Shown here piece by piece: positions 25,693 to 34,689 of a stretch of DNA of 64,000 bases. Source of the stretch: Ga0077527 sp038316355 (lineage in GTDB: Bacteria; Pseudomonadota; Gammaproteobacteria; Burkholderiales; SG8-41); contig JBBQAO010000004.1 of NCBI GenBank assembly GCA_038316355.1, positions 35,337 to 99,336 of the forward strand, written 5' to 3'. Position 1 is the stretch's first letter; each line of letters begins with the position of its first letter. Made by a program: the position numbers and the translations under genes. The notes under the pieces were generated by a model that saw only the letters and a list, made by a program, of their open reading frames with translations, searched no databases and was not told the origin of the DNA.

Positions 25693-26415
25693 ATGTTTGA
25701 ACGCATCCAGGAAGAAATAGCCGTCGTTTTTGAACGCGATCCCGCGGCGCGCAGCACTTGGGAAGTGGTGACCTGTTACCCGGGATTTCACGCGCTGCTG
25801 GCGCACCGCCTGTCGCGAGCGCTGTGGGGCTGCGGCCTCAAATGGCTGGGGCGCTGGATCGCCCACGGCGCGCGCTGGCTGACCGGCATCGAAATCCATC
25901 CCGGCGCCACCATCGGCCGGCGCTTTTTCATCGATCACGGCATGGGCGTGGTCATCGGTGAAACCGCAGAGATCGGTGACGACTGCACGCTGTACCACGG
26001 CGTCACGCTGGGCGGCACCACCTGGAACAAGGGCAAGCGCCATCCGACGCTGAAAAACGGCGTGGTCATCGGCGCCGGCGCCAAAATCCTCGGCCCGATC
26101 ACTATCGGTAAAAACGCCAAAATCGGTTCCAACGCCGTGGTGGTAAAGGATGTGCCGGACGGCGCGACGGCGATCGGCATACCGGCGCGGCTGGTGGAAA
26201 GCCAGGAAACGGATGGCCGCTTCGCCGCCTATGCCGTGGGGCGTGATGCCAACGACCCGATGGCCAAGGCCATGCATGCCTTGATCGACCATAGCGTTGA
26301 TACCGACAAACGCATTGACCAGATCCTCGCCGAGCTGAAGCGCCTGGGGCTGCAGATCGAGTGTGCGGAGACCGAAAGCTTCGACGCCGGGAAGCTGAAC
26401 CGAATTGTTGACTGA
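25693..26415 (+). CDS. cysE: Serine O-acetyltransferase
   Basis: A 240-residue left-handed beta-helix acyltransferase, the first step of cysteine synthesis (serine plus acetyl-CoA to O-acetylserine). The hexapeptide repeats run from about residue 65 to 165 (IHPGATIGRRFFIDHGMGVVIG and onward), with the catalytic His in IDHGMG and the CoA-binding loop GGTTWNKGKRHP. It is the shorter type, lacking most of the N-terminal helical domain of enteric CysE. It precedes iscR, linking cysteine supply to the cluster-assembly operon that follows. Confidence 0.93.
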   Translation: MFERIQEEIAVVFERDPAARSTWEVVTCYPGFHALLAHRLSRALWGCGLKWLGRWIAHGARWLTGIEIHPGATIGRRFFIDHGMGVVIGETAEIGDDCTLYHGVTLGGTTWNKGKRHPTLKNGVVIGAGAKILGPITIGKNAKIGSNAVVVKDVPDGATAIGIPARLVESQETDGRFAAYAVGRDANDPMAKAMHALIDHSVDTDKRIDQILAELKRLGLQIECAETESFDAGKLNRIVD

Positions 26416-26431
26416 ATCACTCGGGTAAACT

Positions 26432-26456
26432 ATACTTGAGTGAATTCACAGGGTTT
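26432..26456 (+). promoter_or_regulatory. Candidate IscR-binding site (type 1 like) upstream of iscR
   Basis: The 25 bases beginning ATACTTGAGTGAATTCAC fit, with several mismatches, the layout of [2Fe-2S]-IscR type 1 sites (an ATA start, a TTGA block, a central AT-rich stretch and a GGG block). A partly overlapping dyad, CACTC ... GAGTG, lies at 26418-26442. Autoregulation is expected for IscR; the exact site is inferred. Confidence 0.45.
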
Positions 26457-26509
26457 ATGTTTTTTATAAGTCATTGTTTTTAAATGATTTTATGGATTAG
26501 AGGCGCAAA

Positions 26510-26986
26510 ATGCGATTAACGACCAAAGGCCGGTTTGCGGCCACTGCAATGGTGGATCTGGGCATGCGGCATGGCAGCGGCCCGGTCACGCTGGCGGAAA
26601 TCAGCGGCCGCCAGAAGATTTCGCTGTCCTATCTGGAACAGTTGTTCGGCAAGCTGCGCCGGCGAGGCATTGTTGATTCGGTGCGCGGTCCGGGCGGCGG
26701 TTATTGTCTTGCCCGCGACATGGCGCAACTGACGGTGGCCGAAATCATCCTCGCGGTGGATGAGCCGATCGATGCCACGCAATGCGCCGGCAAGGAAAAC
26801 TGCAAGGACGAAGAAAAGTGCCTGACCCACGACCTGTGGGCCAATCTCAACGAGCGCATTTTTGATTACCTCGGTTCGGTCACGCTGCGGCACCTGGTGG
26901 AAAACCAGCGCGCCAAGGATGCCGGTATTGCGCCGGTGCATGACATGCGCATCGTGACGCGCAAGCGCGATCCGGCGACGGTCTGA
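26510..26986 (+). CDS. iscR: Iron-sulfur cluster regulator IscR
   Basis: A 158-residue Rrf2-family regulator. Cluster ligands are exactly placed: Cys92, Cys98, Cys104 and His107. The winged helix is at the N-terminus (MRLTTKGRFAATAMVDLG). With a [2Fe-2S] cluster bound it represses its own operon; when clusters are scarce, repression is lifted. It heads a 10-gene run of cluster-assembly genes to 35010. Confidence 0.96.
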   Translation: MRLTTKGRFAATAMVDLGMRHGSGPVTLAEISGRQKISLSYLEQLFGKLRRRGIVDSVRGPGGGYCLARDMAQLTVAEIILAVDEPIDATQCAGKENCKDEEKCLTHDLWANLNERIFDYLGSVTLRHLVENQRAKDAGIAPVHDMRIVTRKRDPATV

Positions 26987-27011
26987 TCGATCGCCTGTCA
27001 GAGACACTGTC

Positions 27012-28172
27012 GTGACGCACGTCTACTTCGACCATAACGCCACCACGCCGCTTGACGAGCGCGTGTTGTCGGCCATGCTGCCTTTTATGAAGGATCAGCA
27101 TGGCAATGCGTCGAGCCGCCATGAGTTCGGCACGGTCGCGCGCAAGGCGGTGGACGACGCACGCGAGCAGGTCGCAGCGCTGGTAGGGGTGCAGCCGGTA
27201 CAGGTGATATTCACCAGCGGCGGCACCGAAGCCAACAACCTGTTCATCAAAGGCGCCGCGGGTTATCTGAGGCCGTCGCAGATTGCGGTCAGCGCGATTG
27301 AGCATCCCTGTGTAGCAAAGCCGGCGCAGGAACTGGTGCGCCAGGGCTGGACGCTGCGCAAGCTGGCGGTGACGCGCAACGGTGCAATCGATCTCGCGGA
27401 CGTTGATGCCGCGCTGGCGACGCCGACGGGCATTGTGTCGGTGATGCTGGCTAACAACGAAACCGGCGTGATCCAGGACGTCGCCGCAGTGGGTGAACGT
27501 GCGCGGCGCGCGAAAGCCGTCATGCATACCGATGCGGTGCAGGCACTGGGCAAGATTGCGGTGGACTTCAATGCGCTGAATGTCAGTGCGATGACGCTGT
27601 CGGCACACAAGATTTACGGACCCAAGGGTGCCGGTGCGCTGGTGGTCGATAAACGGCTGGAGTTGCGACCCTTGCTGTCCGGTGGTGGACATGAGCGGGG
27701 TGCGCGTTCCGGGACCGAAAATGTGCCGGCCATCGTCGGTTTCGGTGCGGCCTGTGAACTGGCCGCCGGGCGCATGCAGGAGATGGGCAAACAAGCGCAG
27801 GTGTTGCGCGTGCGCCTGGAGAGCGGCCTGACCGGCATGGGCGCAGTGATATTCGGGGCTGTTAGTGCGGGCGCGGCTGCGACACGTGTGCCGAACACCA
27901 GTTATTTCGCGTTGCAGGGCATCGACGGCGAAGCGCTGGTGATCGAGCTCGACAAGATCGGATACGCGGTGGCGGCGGGTGCGGCCTGCTCCAGCACCAG
28001 TTCCGAGCCGTCGGCGACTTTACTGGCGATGGGTGTGGCGCCGGCAGTTGCGCGCGGCGCGGTGCGTTTCTCGCTGGGCGCCGCGAATACGGCGGAGCAG
28101 GTGGACGGATTTTTGACGGCGCTGGCGGTGGTCGCGCAGCGTCTGCGGCGACTGACTGCTGTTGCAGTCTGA
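27012..28172 (+). CDS. iscS: Cysteine desulfurase, IscS/NifS class
   Basis: A 386-residue PLP enzyme that removes sulfur from cysteine for cluster assembly. The PLP lysine is Lys200 (SAHKIYGPKG). The catalytic Cys326 sits in a loop reading GAACSSTSSEPS, the group I (IscS/NifS) arrangement. The start is GTG at 27012, giving the expected opening VYFDHNATTP. It is slightly shorter than typical IscS (about 404). A second, group II desulfurase (sufS) lies in the same operon, which is unusual. Confidence 0.9.
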   Translation: MTHVYFDHNATTPLDERVLSAMLPFMKDQHGNASSRHEFGTVARKAVDDAREQVAALVGVQPVQVIFTSGGTEANNLFIKGAAGYLRPSQIAVSAIEHPCVAKPAQELVRQGWTLRKLAVTRNGAIDLADVDAALATPTGIVSVMLANNETGVIQDVAAVGERARRAKAVMHTDAVQALGKIAVDFNALNVSAMTLSAHKIYGPKGAGALVVDKRLELRPLLSGGGHERGARSGTENVPAIVGFGAACELAAGRMQEMGKQAQVLRVRLESGLTGMGAVIFGAVSAGAAATRVPNTSYFALQGIDGEALVIELDKIGYAVAAGAACSSTSSEPSATLLAMGVAPAVARGAVRFSLGAANTAEQVDGFLTALAVVAQRLRRLTAVAV

Positions 28173-28190
28173 ATCTGAAGGAGCAATGAC

Positions 28191-28526
28191 ATGGCGATAT
28201 TACTGACAGCAAACGCGGCACAGCAGATCAAGAGCCAGTTGACGAAACGCGGCAAGGGCCTCGGCCTTCGCGTGGGTGTCAGGAAAAACGGCTGCTCGGG
28301 CTGGGCCTACACCTATGACTACGCCGATGCGGTGAAGTCTGAAGACCAGGTATTCGAGGCCTACGGCACCAAGCTGGTCGTTGACGGTGAAAGTCTTGCG
28401 GTTCTCGACGGTTCGACGCTGGATTTCGCCAAGGACGGACTGAAGCAGGTCTTCAAGTTCAGCAACCCGAATGTCGATGCCACCTGCGGCTGCGGCGAGA
28501 GCTTCAGCGTCAAAGCTGAAAGCTGA
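28191..28526 (+). CDS. A-type Fe-S carrier protein (IscA/SufA family)
   Basis: A 111-residue carrier with the three invariant cysteines Cys35, Cys99 and Cys101 (NGCSGWAY and CGCGESF). It accepts clusters from the scaffold and hands them to target proteins. The position between iscS and sufB suggests a SufA role, though IscA and SufA cannot be told apart by these motifs alone. It is 18 bases after iscS. Confidence 0.9.
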   Translation: MAILLTANAAQQIKSQLTKRGKGLGLRVGVRKNGCSGWAYTYDYADAVKSEDQVFEAYGTKLVVDGESLAVLDGSTLDFAKDGLKQVFKFSNPNVDATCGCGESFSVKAES

Positions 28527-28558
28527 AGCAGGAACATCCAGCCAAAAGCCGAGAGCCC

Positions 28559-29992
28559 ATGAGCACTGTTTTAGACAACCTCGTCAGCCAGCCCTACAAA
28601 CACGGTTTCGTCACGGACATCGAGTCCGAGTCGGCGCCCAAGGGTTTGAGCGAAGACACCATCCGCATGATTTCGGCGAAGAAAAACGAGCCGGAATGGC
28701 TGCTCGAATTCCGCCTGCAGGCCTATCGCCACTGGCTGACCATGACCGAGCCGCAGTGGCCGAATGTGCATTACCCGAAGATCGATTTTCAGGCGATCAG
28801 TTATTACGCCGCGCCCAAGCCGAAGCTGAAAAAAAGCATGGACGAGGTCGATCCCGAGCTGCTGCGCACCTTCGAGAAACTCGGTGTGCCGATGCATGAG
28901 CGCGCCGCACTGGCCGGCGTTGCAGTGGACGTCATTTTTGACTCGGTATCGGTGACCACCACCTACAAGGAAAAACTCGCCGAAGTTGGCATCATTTTCG
29001 GTTCGATTTCCGATGCTGTGCGCGACCATCCGGATCTGGTACGCAAATACATGGGTTCGGTGGTGCCTGTTGGCGACAACTATTACGCAGCGCTGAATTC
29101 CGCAGTGTTTACCGATGGTTCGTTCTGTTTCATCCCCAAGGGCGTCAAATGCCCGATGGAGCTGTCGACCTATTTCCGCATCAACACCCAGGACTCGGGG
29201 CAGTTCGAGCGCACGCTGATCATCGCCGAGGAGGGCGCGCAGGTGTCGTACCTCGAAGGCTGCACTGCGCCGAAATTCGATACCAATCAATTACACGCTG
29301 CGGTGGTCGAGCTGGTGGCGCTGGACGATGCCGACATCAAATATTCCACGGTGCAGAACTGGTACGCCGGTGATGAAAACGGCATCGGCGGCATTTACAA
29401 CTTTGTCACCAAGCGCGGCCTCTGTAAGGGTCGCAATTCGAAGATTTCCTGGACCCAGGTCGAAACCGGCTCGGCAATTACCTGGAAGTATCCGTCCTGC
29501 GTGCTGCTTGGCGACAACTCCATCGGTGAGTTTTATTCGGTGGCGCTGACCAACCACAGGCAGCAGGCCGATACCGGTACCAAGATGATCCACATCGGCA
29601 AAAATACCAGGAGCACCATTATCAGCAAGGGTATTTCCGCCGGAAAATCGAACAACAGTTATCGCGGGCTGGTGAAAATCGGGCCGCGGGCCGAGGGCGC
29701 GCGTAATTTCTCGCAATGCGATTCGATGCTGATCGGATCCCAGTGCGGCGCCAATACCTTCCCCTATATTCAGGTGCAGAACCCGACGGCGAAAGTCGAG
29801 CATGAGGCGACCACCTCTAAAATCGGCGAAGACCAACTGTTTTATTTTCAAAGCCGCGGCATCCCCACAGAAGAAGCGGTGTCGATGATCATCAACGGCT
29901 TCTGCAAGGATGTTTTCCAGCAACTGCCGATGGAGTTCGCCGTTGAGGCGACCAAGCTCCTCGGCTTGAAACTTGAAGGTAGTGTCGGATGA
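28559..29992 (+). CDS. sufB: Fe-S cluster scaffold subunit SufB
   Basis: A 477-residue subunit of the SufBC2D scaffold, where sulfide and iron are assembled into a cluster in the cytoplasm. The beta-helix core is long and Gly-rich; the segments SYLEGCTAPKF and GISAGKSNNSYRGLVKIGPRA are highly conserved in SufB and carry residues for sulfur transfer. Its stop overlaps sufC by four bases. Confidence 0.95.
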   Translation: MSTVLDNLVSQPYKHGFVTDIESESAPKGLSEDTIRMISAKKNEPEWLLEFRLQAYRHWLTMTEPQWPNVHYPKIDFQAISYYAAPKPKLKKSMDEVDPELLRTFEKLGVPMHERAALAGVAVDVIFDSVSVTTTYKEKLAEVGIIFGSISDAVRDHPDLVRKYMGSVVPVGDNYYAALNSAVFTDGSFCFIPKGVKCPMELSTYFRINTQDSGQFERTLIIAEEGAQVSYLEGCTAPKFDTNQLHAAVVELVALDDADIKYSTVQNWYAGDENGIGGIYNFVTKRGLCKGRNSKISWTQVETGSAITWKYPSCVLLGDNSIGEFYSVALTNHRQQADTGTKMIHIGKNTRSTIISKGISAGKSNNSYRGLVKIGPRAEGARNFSQCDSMLIGSQCGANTFPYIQVQNPTAKVEHEATTSKIGEDQLFYFQSRGIPTEEAVSMIINGFCKDVFQQLPMEFAVEATKLLGLKLEGSVG

Positions 29993-30783
29993 TTCAGCAC
30001 AAAGCCAAAACCCTGCTCGAAGTAAGTAACCTCACTGCCACCGTGGCGGGTGTGGAAATTCTGAAAGGCATCAACCTGACGGTGCGTGCCGGTGAAGTGC
30101 ACGCCATCATGGGGCCCAACGGTTCCGGCAAAAGCACGTTTGCCAAGGTGTTGGCCGGCCATCCCGCGTACACCGTCAAAGGTGGCGAGGTGCTGTTTCA
30201 AGGCAAGGACCTGTTTGCGCTGGCCTCGGACGAGCGTGCGCGCGCCGGCATTTTCCTCGGCTTCCAGTATCCGGTGGAAATCCCCGGCGTCACCAACAGT
30301 GCATTCCTGCGTCTGGCTTACAACACGGTGCAGAGTGGCCGCGGCAAGGACGAGCTCGATCCGCTGGAGTTTGACGATCTGGTGCGCGAAAAAATGAAAC
30401 TGCTGGAGATGGATCCGGTATTCCTCAGCCGCAGCATCAATGACGGTTTTTCCGGTGGCGAAAAGAAGCGCAATGAAATTCTGCAGATGGCTTTGCTTGA
30501 GCCGGTGCTGGCGCTGCTCGACGAGACCGACTCCGGCCTCGACATCGATGCATTGCGCGTGGTTGCCGGCGGCGTCAACAAACTGCTGAATGCTGACAAC
30601 GCCTGCGTGCTGGTAACGCATTATCAGCGTCTGCTCAATTACATCACGCCGGATTACGTGCACGTGATGTCGGCCGGCCGCATCATCAAATCCGGCGACA
30701 AGGCGCTGGCGCTTGAACTGGAAGAGCGCGGTTACGACTGGCTGCTCGACGGAAAAGCATCGGCGAAAAAGGCCGCAGCGTGA
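29989..30783 (+). CDS. sufC: ABC-type ATPase SufC
   Basis: A 264-residue ATPase of the SufBCD scaffold. Walker A is GPNGSGKST, the signature is FSGGEKKRNEI and Walker B is LALLDETDSGLD, with the D-loop and H-loop (VTHYQR) following. ATP use drives the structural change that opens the SufB-SufD interface. It overlaps both neighbours by four bases (ATGA and GTGA junctions). Confidence 0.96.
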   Translation: MIQHKAKTLLEVSNLTATVAGVEILKGINLTVRAGEVHAIMGPNGSGKSTFAKVLAGHPAYTVKGGEVLFQGKDLFALASDERARAGIFLGFQYPVEIPGVTNSAFLRLAYNTVQSGRGKDELDPLEFDDLVREKMKLLEMDPVFLSRSINDGFSGGEKKRNEILQMALLEPVLALLDETDSGLDIDALRVVAGGVNKLLNADNACVLVTHYQRLLNYITPDYVHVMSAGRIIKSGDKALALELEERGYDWLLDGKASAKKAAA

Positions 30784-32114
30784 CCGCTACTGCAACACAT
30801 CCCGCCGCATCTCATCCCGTACCGTATCCGTACGTGGCTTCGCTGTTGACCGGCAGCACTGCCGTACCGAAAAGTCCGGCAGCATGGCTGGACGTGCGTC
30901 GTGCTGCGGCGCGGGAACGTGCCAATCTGCTGGCAGTGCCAACCCCGCGTGACGAGGAATGGCGTTTTACCGACCTGACGCCGCTGACCAAACTGCAGTT
31001 CCAGCCGGTGACGACGGCAGCAAGCGTTTCCGCTGCGGACATCGCGGCTTACGTCGTTGCTGAAGCGGCAGTGCGGCTGGTGTACGTTGACGGCATTTAT
31101 GCACCGGCGCTGTCGCAGCGTGGTGCCTTGCCTGCCGGCATTAGCGTTGAATTGCTGGCCGATGCATTAAAAACCCAAGCAGTGCTGATCGAGCCGCATC
31201 TGGCGCAGTTGGCGAACAATAAAAACGATCTGTTCGCTGCGCTGAACACCGCGTTCCTGCAGCATGGCGTATTCATCCATGCCGCAAAAAACGCTGCGCT
31301 GAAAGCGCCGATTCATCTGCTGTTTGTCGCCACCCGCAAGGGCGTTGCGGCGTATCCACGCTGCCTGATCGTTGCCGACACCGGCAGCGAGGTCACCGTC
31401 ATTGAGGATTACGTGGCGCTGGGCGGGGAAGCCTATCTGACCAATGCCGTGACTGAAGTTGTGGTGGCGCCGAACGCGTCGGTGCGTCATATCAAGCTGC
31501 AGCGCGAAAGTGATCAGGCCTTCCATATCGGCAGCTGCGCGGTGACGCTGGCGAAAGACGCGCGTTACCTGGCGCATGCGGTGACCTTCGGTGCGCGACT
31601 GTCACGCAACAACTTGCAGGTGACCCAGCAGGGAGAGGGGGCGCATGCGCAGATCGATGGCATTGCGCTGATCGGCGGGCGCCAACTGGCGGATACGCAC
31701 ACGCTGATGGATCACACAAAACCCAACGGCACCTGCGAGCAGTCGCACAAGACCATCGTCGGTGGTGCGGGGCATGCGGTGTTCAACGGCAAGGTGTTTG
31801 TGCGCGAAGGCGCACAACAGACTGATTCATCGCAGCAGAGCCGCAACCTGCTGCTGTCGGACAAGGCGCATGTCGACACCAAGCCGCAACTGGAAATTTT
31901 TGCCGATGACGTCAAATGCGCGCACGGCGCCACGGTCGGCCAGCTTGATGCCGATCACCTGTTCTATCTGAAAAGCCGTGGTCTGCCGGAAGCACAGGCG
32001 CGTAACCTGCTGACTTATGCCTTTGGTGCCGAGATCATCGACCGCATTCCAGTGCCGTCGCTGGTGGCGCAACTGGAAAAATCCGTCATGGCACGCACCG
32101 AGGTGGCAGCATGA
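30780..32114 (+). CDS. sufD: Scaffold subunit SufD
   Basis: A 444-residue paralogue of SufB and its partner in the scaffold; involved in iron acquisition. The conserved C-terminal half includes LLSDKAHVDTKPQLEIFADDVKCAHGATVG, with the His of CAHGAT expected at the cluster-forming interface. The N-terminal ~120 residues are variable. The GTG start overlaps the sufC stop, and the end overlaps sufS by four bases. Confidence 0.93.
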   Translation: MTATATHPAASHPVPYPYVASLLTGSTAVPKSPAAWLDVRRAAARERANLLAVPTPRDEEWRFTDLTPLTKLQFQPVTTAASVSAADIAAYVVAEAAVRLVYVDGIYAPALSQRGALPAGISVELLADALKTQAVLIEPHLAQLANNKNDLFAALNTAFLQHGVFIHAAKNAALKAPIHLLFVATRKGVAAYPRCLIVADTGSEVTVIEDYVALGGEAYLTNAVTEVVVAPNASVRHIKLQRESDQAFHIGSCAVTLAKDARYLAHAVTFGARLSRNNLQVTQQGEGAHAQIDGIALIGGRQLADTHTLMDHTKPNGTCEQSHKTIVGGAGHAVFNGKVFVREGAQQTDSSQQSRNLLLSDKAHVDTKPQLEIFADDVKCAHGATVGQLDADHLFYLKSRGLPEAQARNLLTYAFGAEIIDRIPVPSLVAQLEKSVMARTEVAA

Positions 32115-33367
32115 GCGGCCACGGCAAACTGGCGACCACGCCGGCAGTTGCGCTGGACATCGAGCGTCTGCGCCGTGACTTCCCCATTCTCGATCTGAAG
32201 GTCAATGGTAAGCCTTTGATTTTTTTGGATAATGCCGCGTCGAGCCAGATGCCGCGTCAGGTCATGGAGCGCTGGGTGAAGTACCGCTCGGAGCAGCACG
32301 CCAATATTCACCGTGCCGTGCATTACCTGTCGGAGACCGCGACCGCCGAGTACGAAAAGGCGCGGCACAAGGTGCAGGCCTTCATCAATGCAGCCGAGCC
32401 GCGCGAGTGCATATTCACCAGCGGCACCACGGATGGCATCAACCTGGTGGCGCATGGTTACGGGCGAAAATTTTTCGCTGCTGGCGATGAAATCATCCTG
32501 ACCACGTTGGAGCATCACTCGAACATCGTGCCCTGGCAGATGGTGGCTGATGAGAAGGGCGCAAAAATCCGCGTGGTGCCGGTCAACGATCGCGGCGAAC
32601 TGCTGGTCGATGAATACCGGAAACTCTTTAACGCGCACACGAAATTCGTCGCGATGACCCATGTCTCGAACGCGCTGGGCACGATCGCGCCAGTGAAGGA
32701 GATGATCCGCATCGCCCATGAACACGGCGTGCCGGTACTGGTGGACGGTGCGCAGGCGGTGCCTCACCTCAAGGTCGACGTGCAGGACCTCGATTGCGAT
32801 TTTTACGCGTTCTCCGGCCACAAGCTTTGCGGTCCGACCGGCATTGGCGTGTTGTACGGCAAGGCCGCGCTGCTCGAAAAAATGCAGCCCTTCAAGGGCG
32901 GCGGCGACATGATCCTGTCGGTGACCTTCGAAAAAACCACCTACGCGCCGATCCCCGCCAAGTTCGAGGCCGGCACGCCGCCGATCGGTGAAGCAATCAC
33001 GCTGGGCGCTGCGATTGATTACCTGTCGGCGATCGACATCGAGCGCATTGCTGCCCACGAAACCGATTTGCTCGATTACGCCACCGACCAGCTGAGCCGC
33101 ATGCCGGGCATACGCCTGATCGGCACCGCCGAGAAAAAAGCCGCGGTGCTGTCCTTCGCGGTGGAAGGTGTGCACCCGCATGACGTCGGTTCGCTGCTCA
33201 ACGATGACGCAGTGGCGATTCGCACCGGTCACCATTGCGCGCAACCGGTGATGCAACGCTTCAAGGTGCCGGCGACCTGCCGCGCATCTTTTGCCTTTTA
33301 CAACACCATGGCCGAAGTCGATGCGCTGGCGGCGTCGATCGCCCGGGTGCAAAAGTTGTTTGCATGA
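32111..33367 (+). CDS. sufS: Cysteine desulfurase SufS
   Basis: A 418-residue group II PLP-dependent desulfurase. The PLP lysine is Lys238 (SGHKLCGPTG) and the catalytic Cys376 is in RTGHHCAQP. It donates sulfur through a partner; here the partner is likely the SufU protein encoded next. It is the fourth gene of the tightly overlapped sufBCDS block. An unrelated 8-bp repeat separates it from sufU. Confidence 0.95.
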   Translation: MSGHGKLATTPAVALDIERLRRDFPILDLKVNGKPLIFLDNAASSQMPRQVMERWVKYRSEQHANIHRAVHYLSETATAEYEKARHKVQAFINAAEPRECIFTSGTTDGINLVAHGYGRKFFAAGDEIILTTLEHHSNIVPWQMVADEKGAKIRVVPVNDRGELLVDEYRKLFNAHTKFVAMTHVSNALGTIAPVKEMIRIAHEHGVPVLVDGAQAVPHLKVDVQDLDCDFYAFSGHKLCGPTGIGVLYGKAALLEKMQPFKGGGDMILSVTFEKTTYAPIPAKFEAGTPPIGEAITLGAAIDYLSAIDIERIAAHETDLLDYATDQLSRMPGIRLIGTAEKKAAVLSFAVEGVHPHDVGSLLNDDAVAIRTGHHCAQPVMQRFKVPATCRASFAFYNTMAEVDALAASIARVQKLFA

Positions 33368-33423
33368 ATAACGTCAAAACCTTCAGCCACAAAGGTCACA
33401 GAGAACGGCAACTCCGGGTTTCC

Positions 33424-33447
33424 CCGTTCACCCGTTCACCCGTTCAC
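33424..33447 (-). repeat. 8-bp tandem repeat, three copies, in the sufS-sufU gap
   Basis: Three units of CCGTTCAC run head to tail; on the other strand the unit is GTGAACGG. This resembles the GTGAAGGG-type 8-bp units of the large array at 36181-36407, pointing to one family of octamer repeats. Confidence 0.8.
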
Positions 33448-33470
33448 CATTCCCGCTTTTTTGCATGATC

Positions 33471-33914
33471 ATGGCCAGCCGCGAGCTTTATCAGGAAATG
33501 ATCCTCGAACACAACAAGAAGCCCCGCAATTGGGGGCTGCTTGCCGATGCCACGCACAAGGCGGAAGGACTGAATCCGCTCTGCGGCGATCATCTGCATC
33601 TGTCGCTGCGCCTCGCGGGTGACACCGTTGAAGCCGTGGGTTTCGAAGGCGAGGCCTGTGCGATCTGCAAGGCTTCGGCGTCGATGATGACCGCGCTGGT
33701 CAAGGGCAAAACCCAATCTGATGCCGAACAGATGGTGCAGGAGTTCCGCGACATGACCACCGGCAAGCTTGATCCGGCGGGACCGCATCACCTCGGCCGG
33801 CTTACCGTGTTTGCCGGCGTACGAGACCTGCCGACCCGCGTCAAATGCGCGATCCTGCCGTGGCATACGCTGCACGCGGCATTTGCCGGTACCGATACTG
33901 CTTCCACCGAATAG
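33471..33914 (+). CDS. sufU: SufU-type zinc-dependent sulfurtransferase
   Basis: A 147-residue IscU-like protein of the SufU branch. The metal/sulfur ligands are Cys38 and Asp40 (PLCGD), Cys63 (GEACAIC) and Cys126 (VKCAILPW). The SufU insert after the second cysteine is present. In characterised systems SufU accepts sulfur from SufS by zinc-ligand exchange. The ATG at 33471 is chosen over one at 33465, without a clear ribosome site for either. A SufU in a proteobacterium paired with SufS replaces SufE, which is absent here. Confidence 0.85.
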   Translation: MASRELYQEMILEHNKKPRNWGLLADATHKAEGLNPLCGDHLHLSLRLAGDTVEAVGFEGEACAICKASASMMTALVKGKTQSDAEQMVQEFRDMTTGKLDPAGPHHLGRLTVFAGVRDLPTRVKCAILPWHTLHAAFAGTDTASTE

Positions 33915-33935
33915 GAACGGATCTTGAATTGGTTT

Positions 33936-34075
33936 TTCTTGGATAGCTTTACCCTCACCCCCGACCCCAGTCCTCACTCCCGGCCTCTCTTCCGGAGGGA
34001 GAGAGGAGGCATTTGCCTCCCTTCTCCCACCGGGAGAAGAGTTGGGAATGAGGGACCGGGAGGATAGATATTTGC
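33936..34075. repeat. Intergenic hairpin element inside the suf operon
   Basis: This 206-base gap between sufU and nfu holds two strong dyads: CTCTC/GAGAG around 33984-34003 and CTTCTCCC-acc-GGGAGAAG at 34021-34039. The text CTCACCCCxGACCCCAGTCCTC before them is typical of a dispersed repeat common in proteobacterial intergenic DNA. It could attenuate the downstream nfu and Rieske genes. Confidence 0.6.
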
Positions 34076-34120
34076 GTGCCCGCGGCCAGATGACCGCAGG
34101 CACGATTAAGCGCACCCAAT

Positions 34121-34687
34121 ATGCCGAAAATTGCCGAAATCGAACCGACCCCCAATCCGAACGCGATGACGTTCATCCTGCGCGAGCCGCTGACCTGGGG
34201 CATCACGCGTTCGTATGACAAACCGGAGCAGGCGGTGGGTGACCCGCTGGCGCTGGCGCTGTTCGATATCGAGCATGTGACCAACGTGTTTTACGTTGAC
34301 CACTGGGTCACCGTGACCCAGGACGGCAAGGCGGACTGGCAGGAGCTGATGCGTGATCTGGCGGTGCCGATCCGTGATGCGCCGTCGGCCGATGCGAATT
34401 CAGACAAACTCGCGGCGCAATCCAGCGAGGCCATGGATCCGGCCAAGCTGAGCCCCGAAGACCGCGAGCGGCTGGACAAGATCAACACCATCCTCGACGA
34501 ACAGATCCGCCCCTATCTGCAGAATGATGGCGGCGACCTCTACGTGATCGGTCTCGAAGGCAATAAACTCTCCGTTCATTATCAGGGCGCCTGCGGCAGC
34601 TGCCCCAGTTCGCTGTCGGGCACGCTGGCCGGCATCGAAAACCTGGTGCGGCAGATTGAGCCTGACATGGAAGTTGTGGCCGTCTGA
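34121..34687 (+). CDS. NifU/Nfu-type Fe-S carrier protein
   Basis: A 188-residue carrier with an N-terminal Nfu_N domain (TPNPNAMTFILREPL) and a C-terminal NifU domain holding the cluster motif CGSCPSS (Cys158, Cys161). Two subunits share one [4Fe-4S] cluster, which is delivered to targets. It follows sufU after a repeat-filled gap and is three bases from the Rieske gene. Confidence 0.9.
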   Translation: MPKIAEIEPTPNPNAMTFILREPLTWGITRSYDKPEQAVGDPLALALFDIEHVTNVFYVDHWVTVTQDGKADWQELMRDLAVPIRDAPSADANSDKLAAQSSEAMDPAKLSPEDRERLDKINTILDEQIRPYLQNDGGDLYVIGLEGNKLSVHYQGACGSCPSSLSGTLAGIENLVRQIEPDMEVVAV

Positions 34688-34689
34688 TC

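Noticed and set aside
32015..33352. Minus-strand reading frame of 445 codons
   Set aside because: Antisense to sufS and the end of sufD; caused by GC-rich codon bias.
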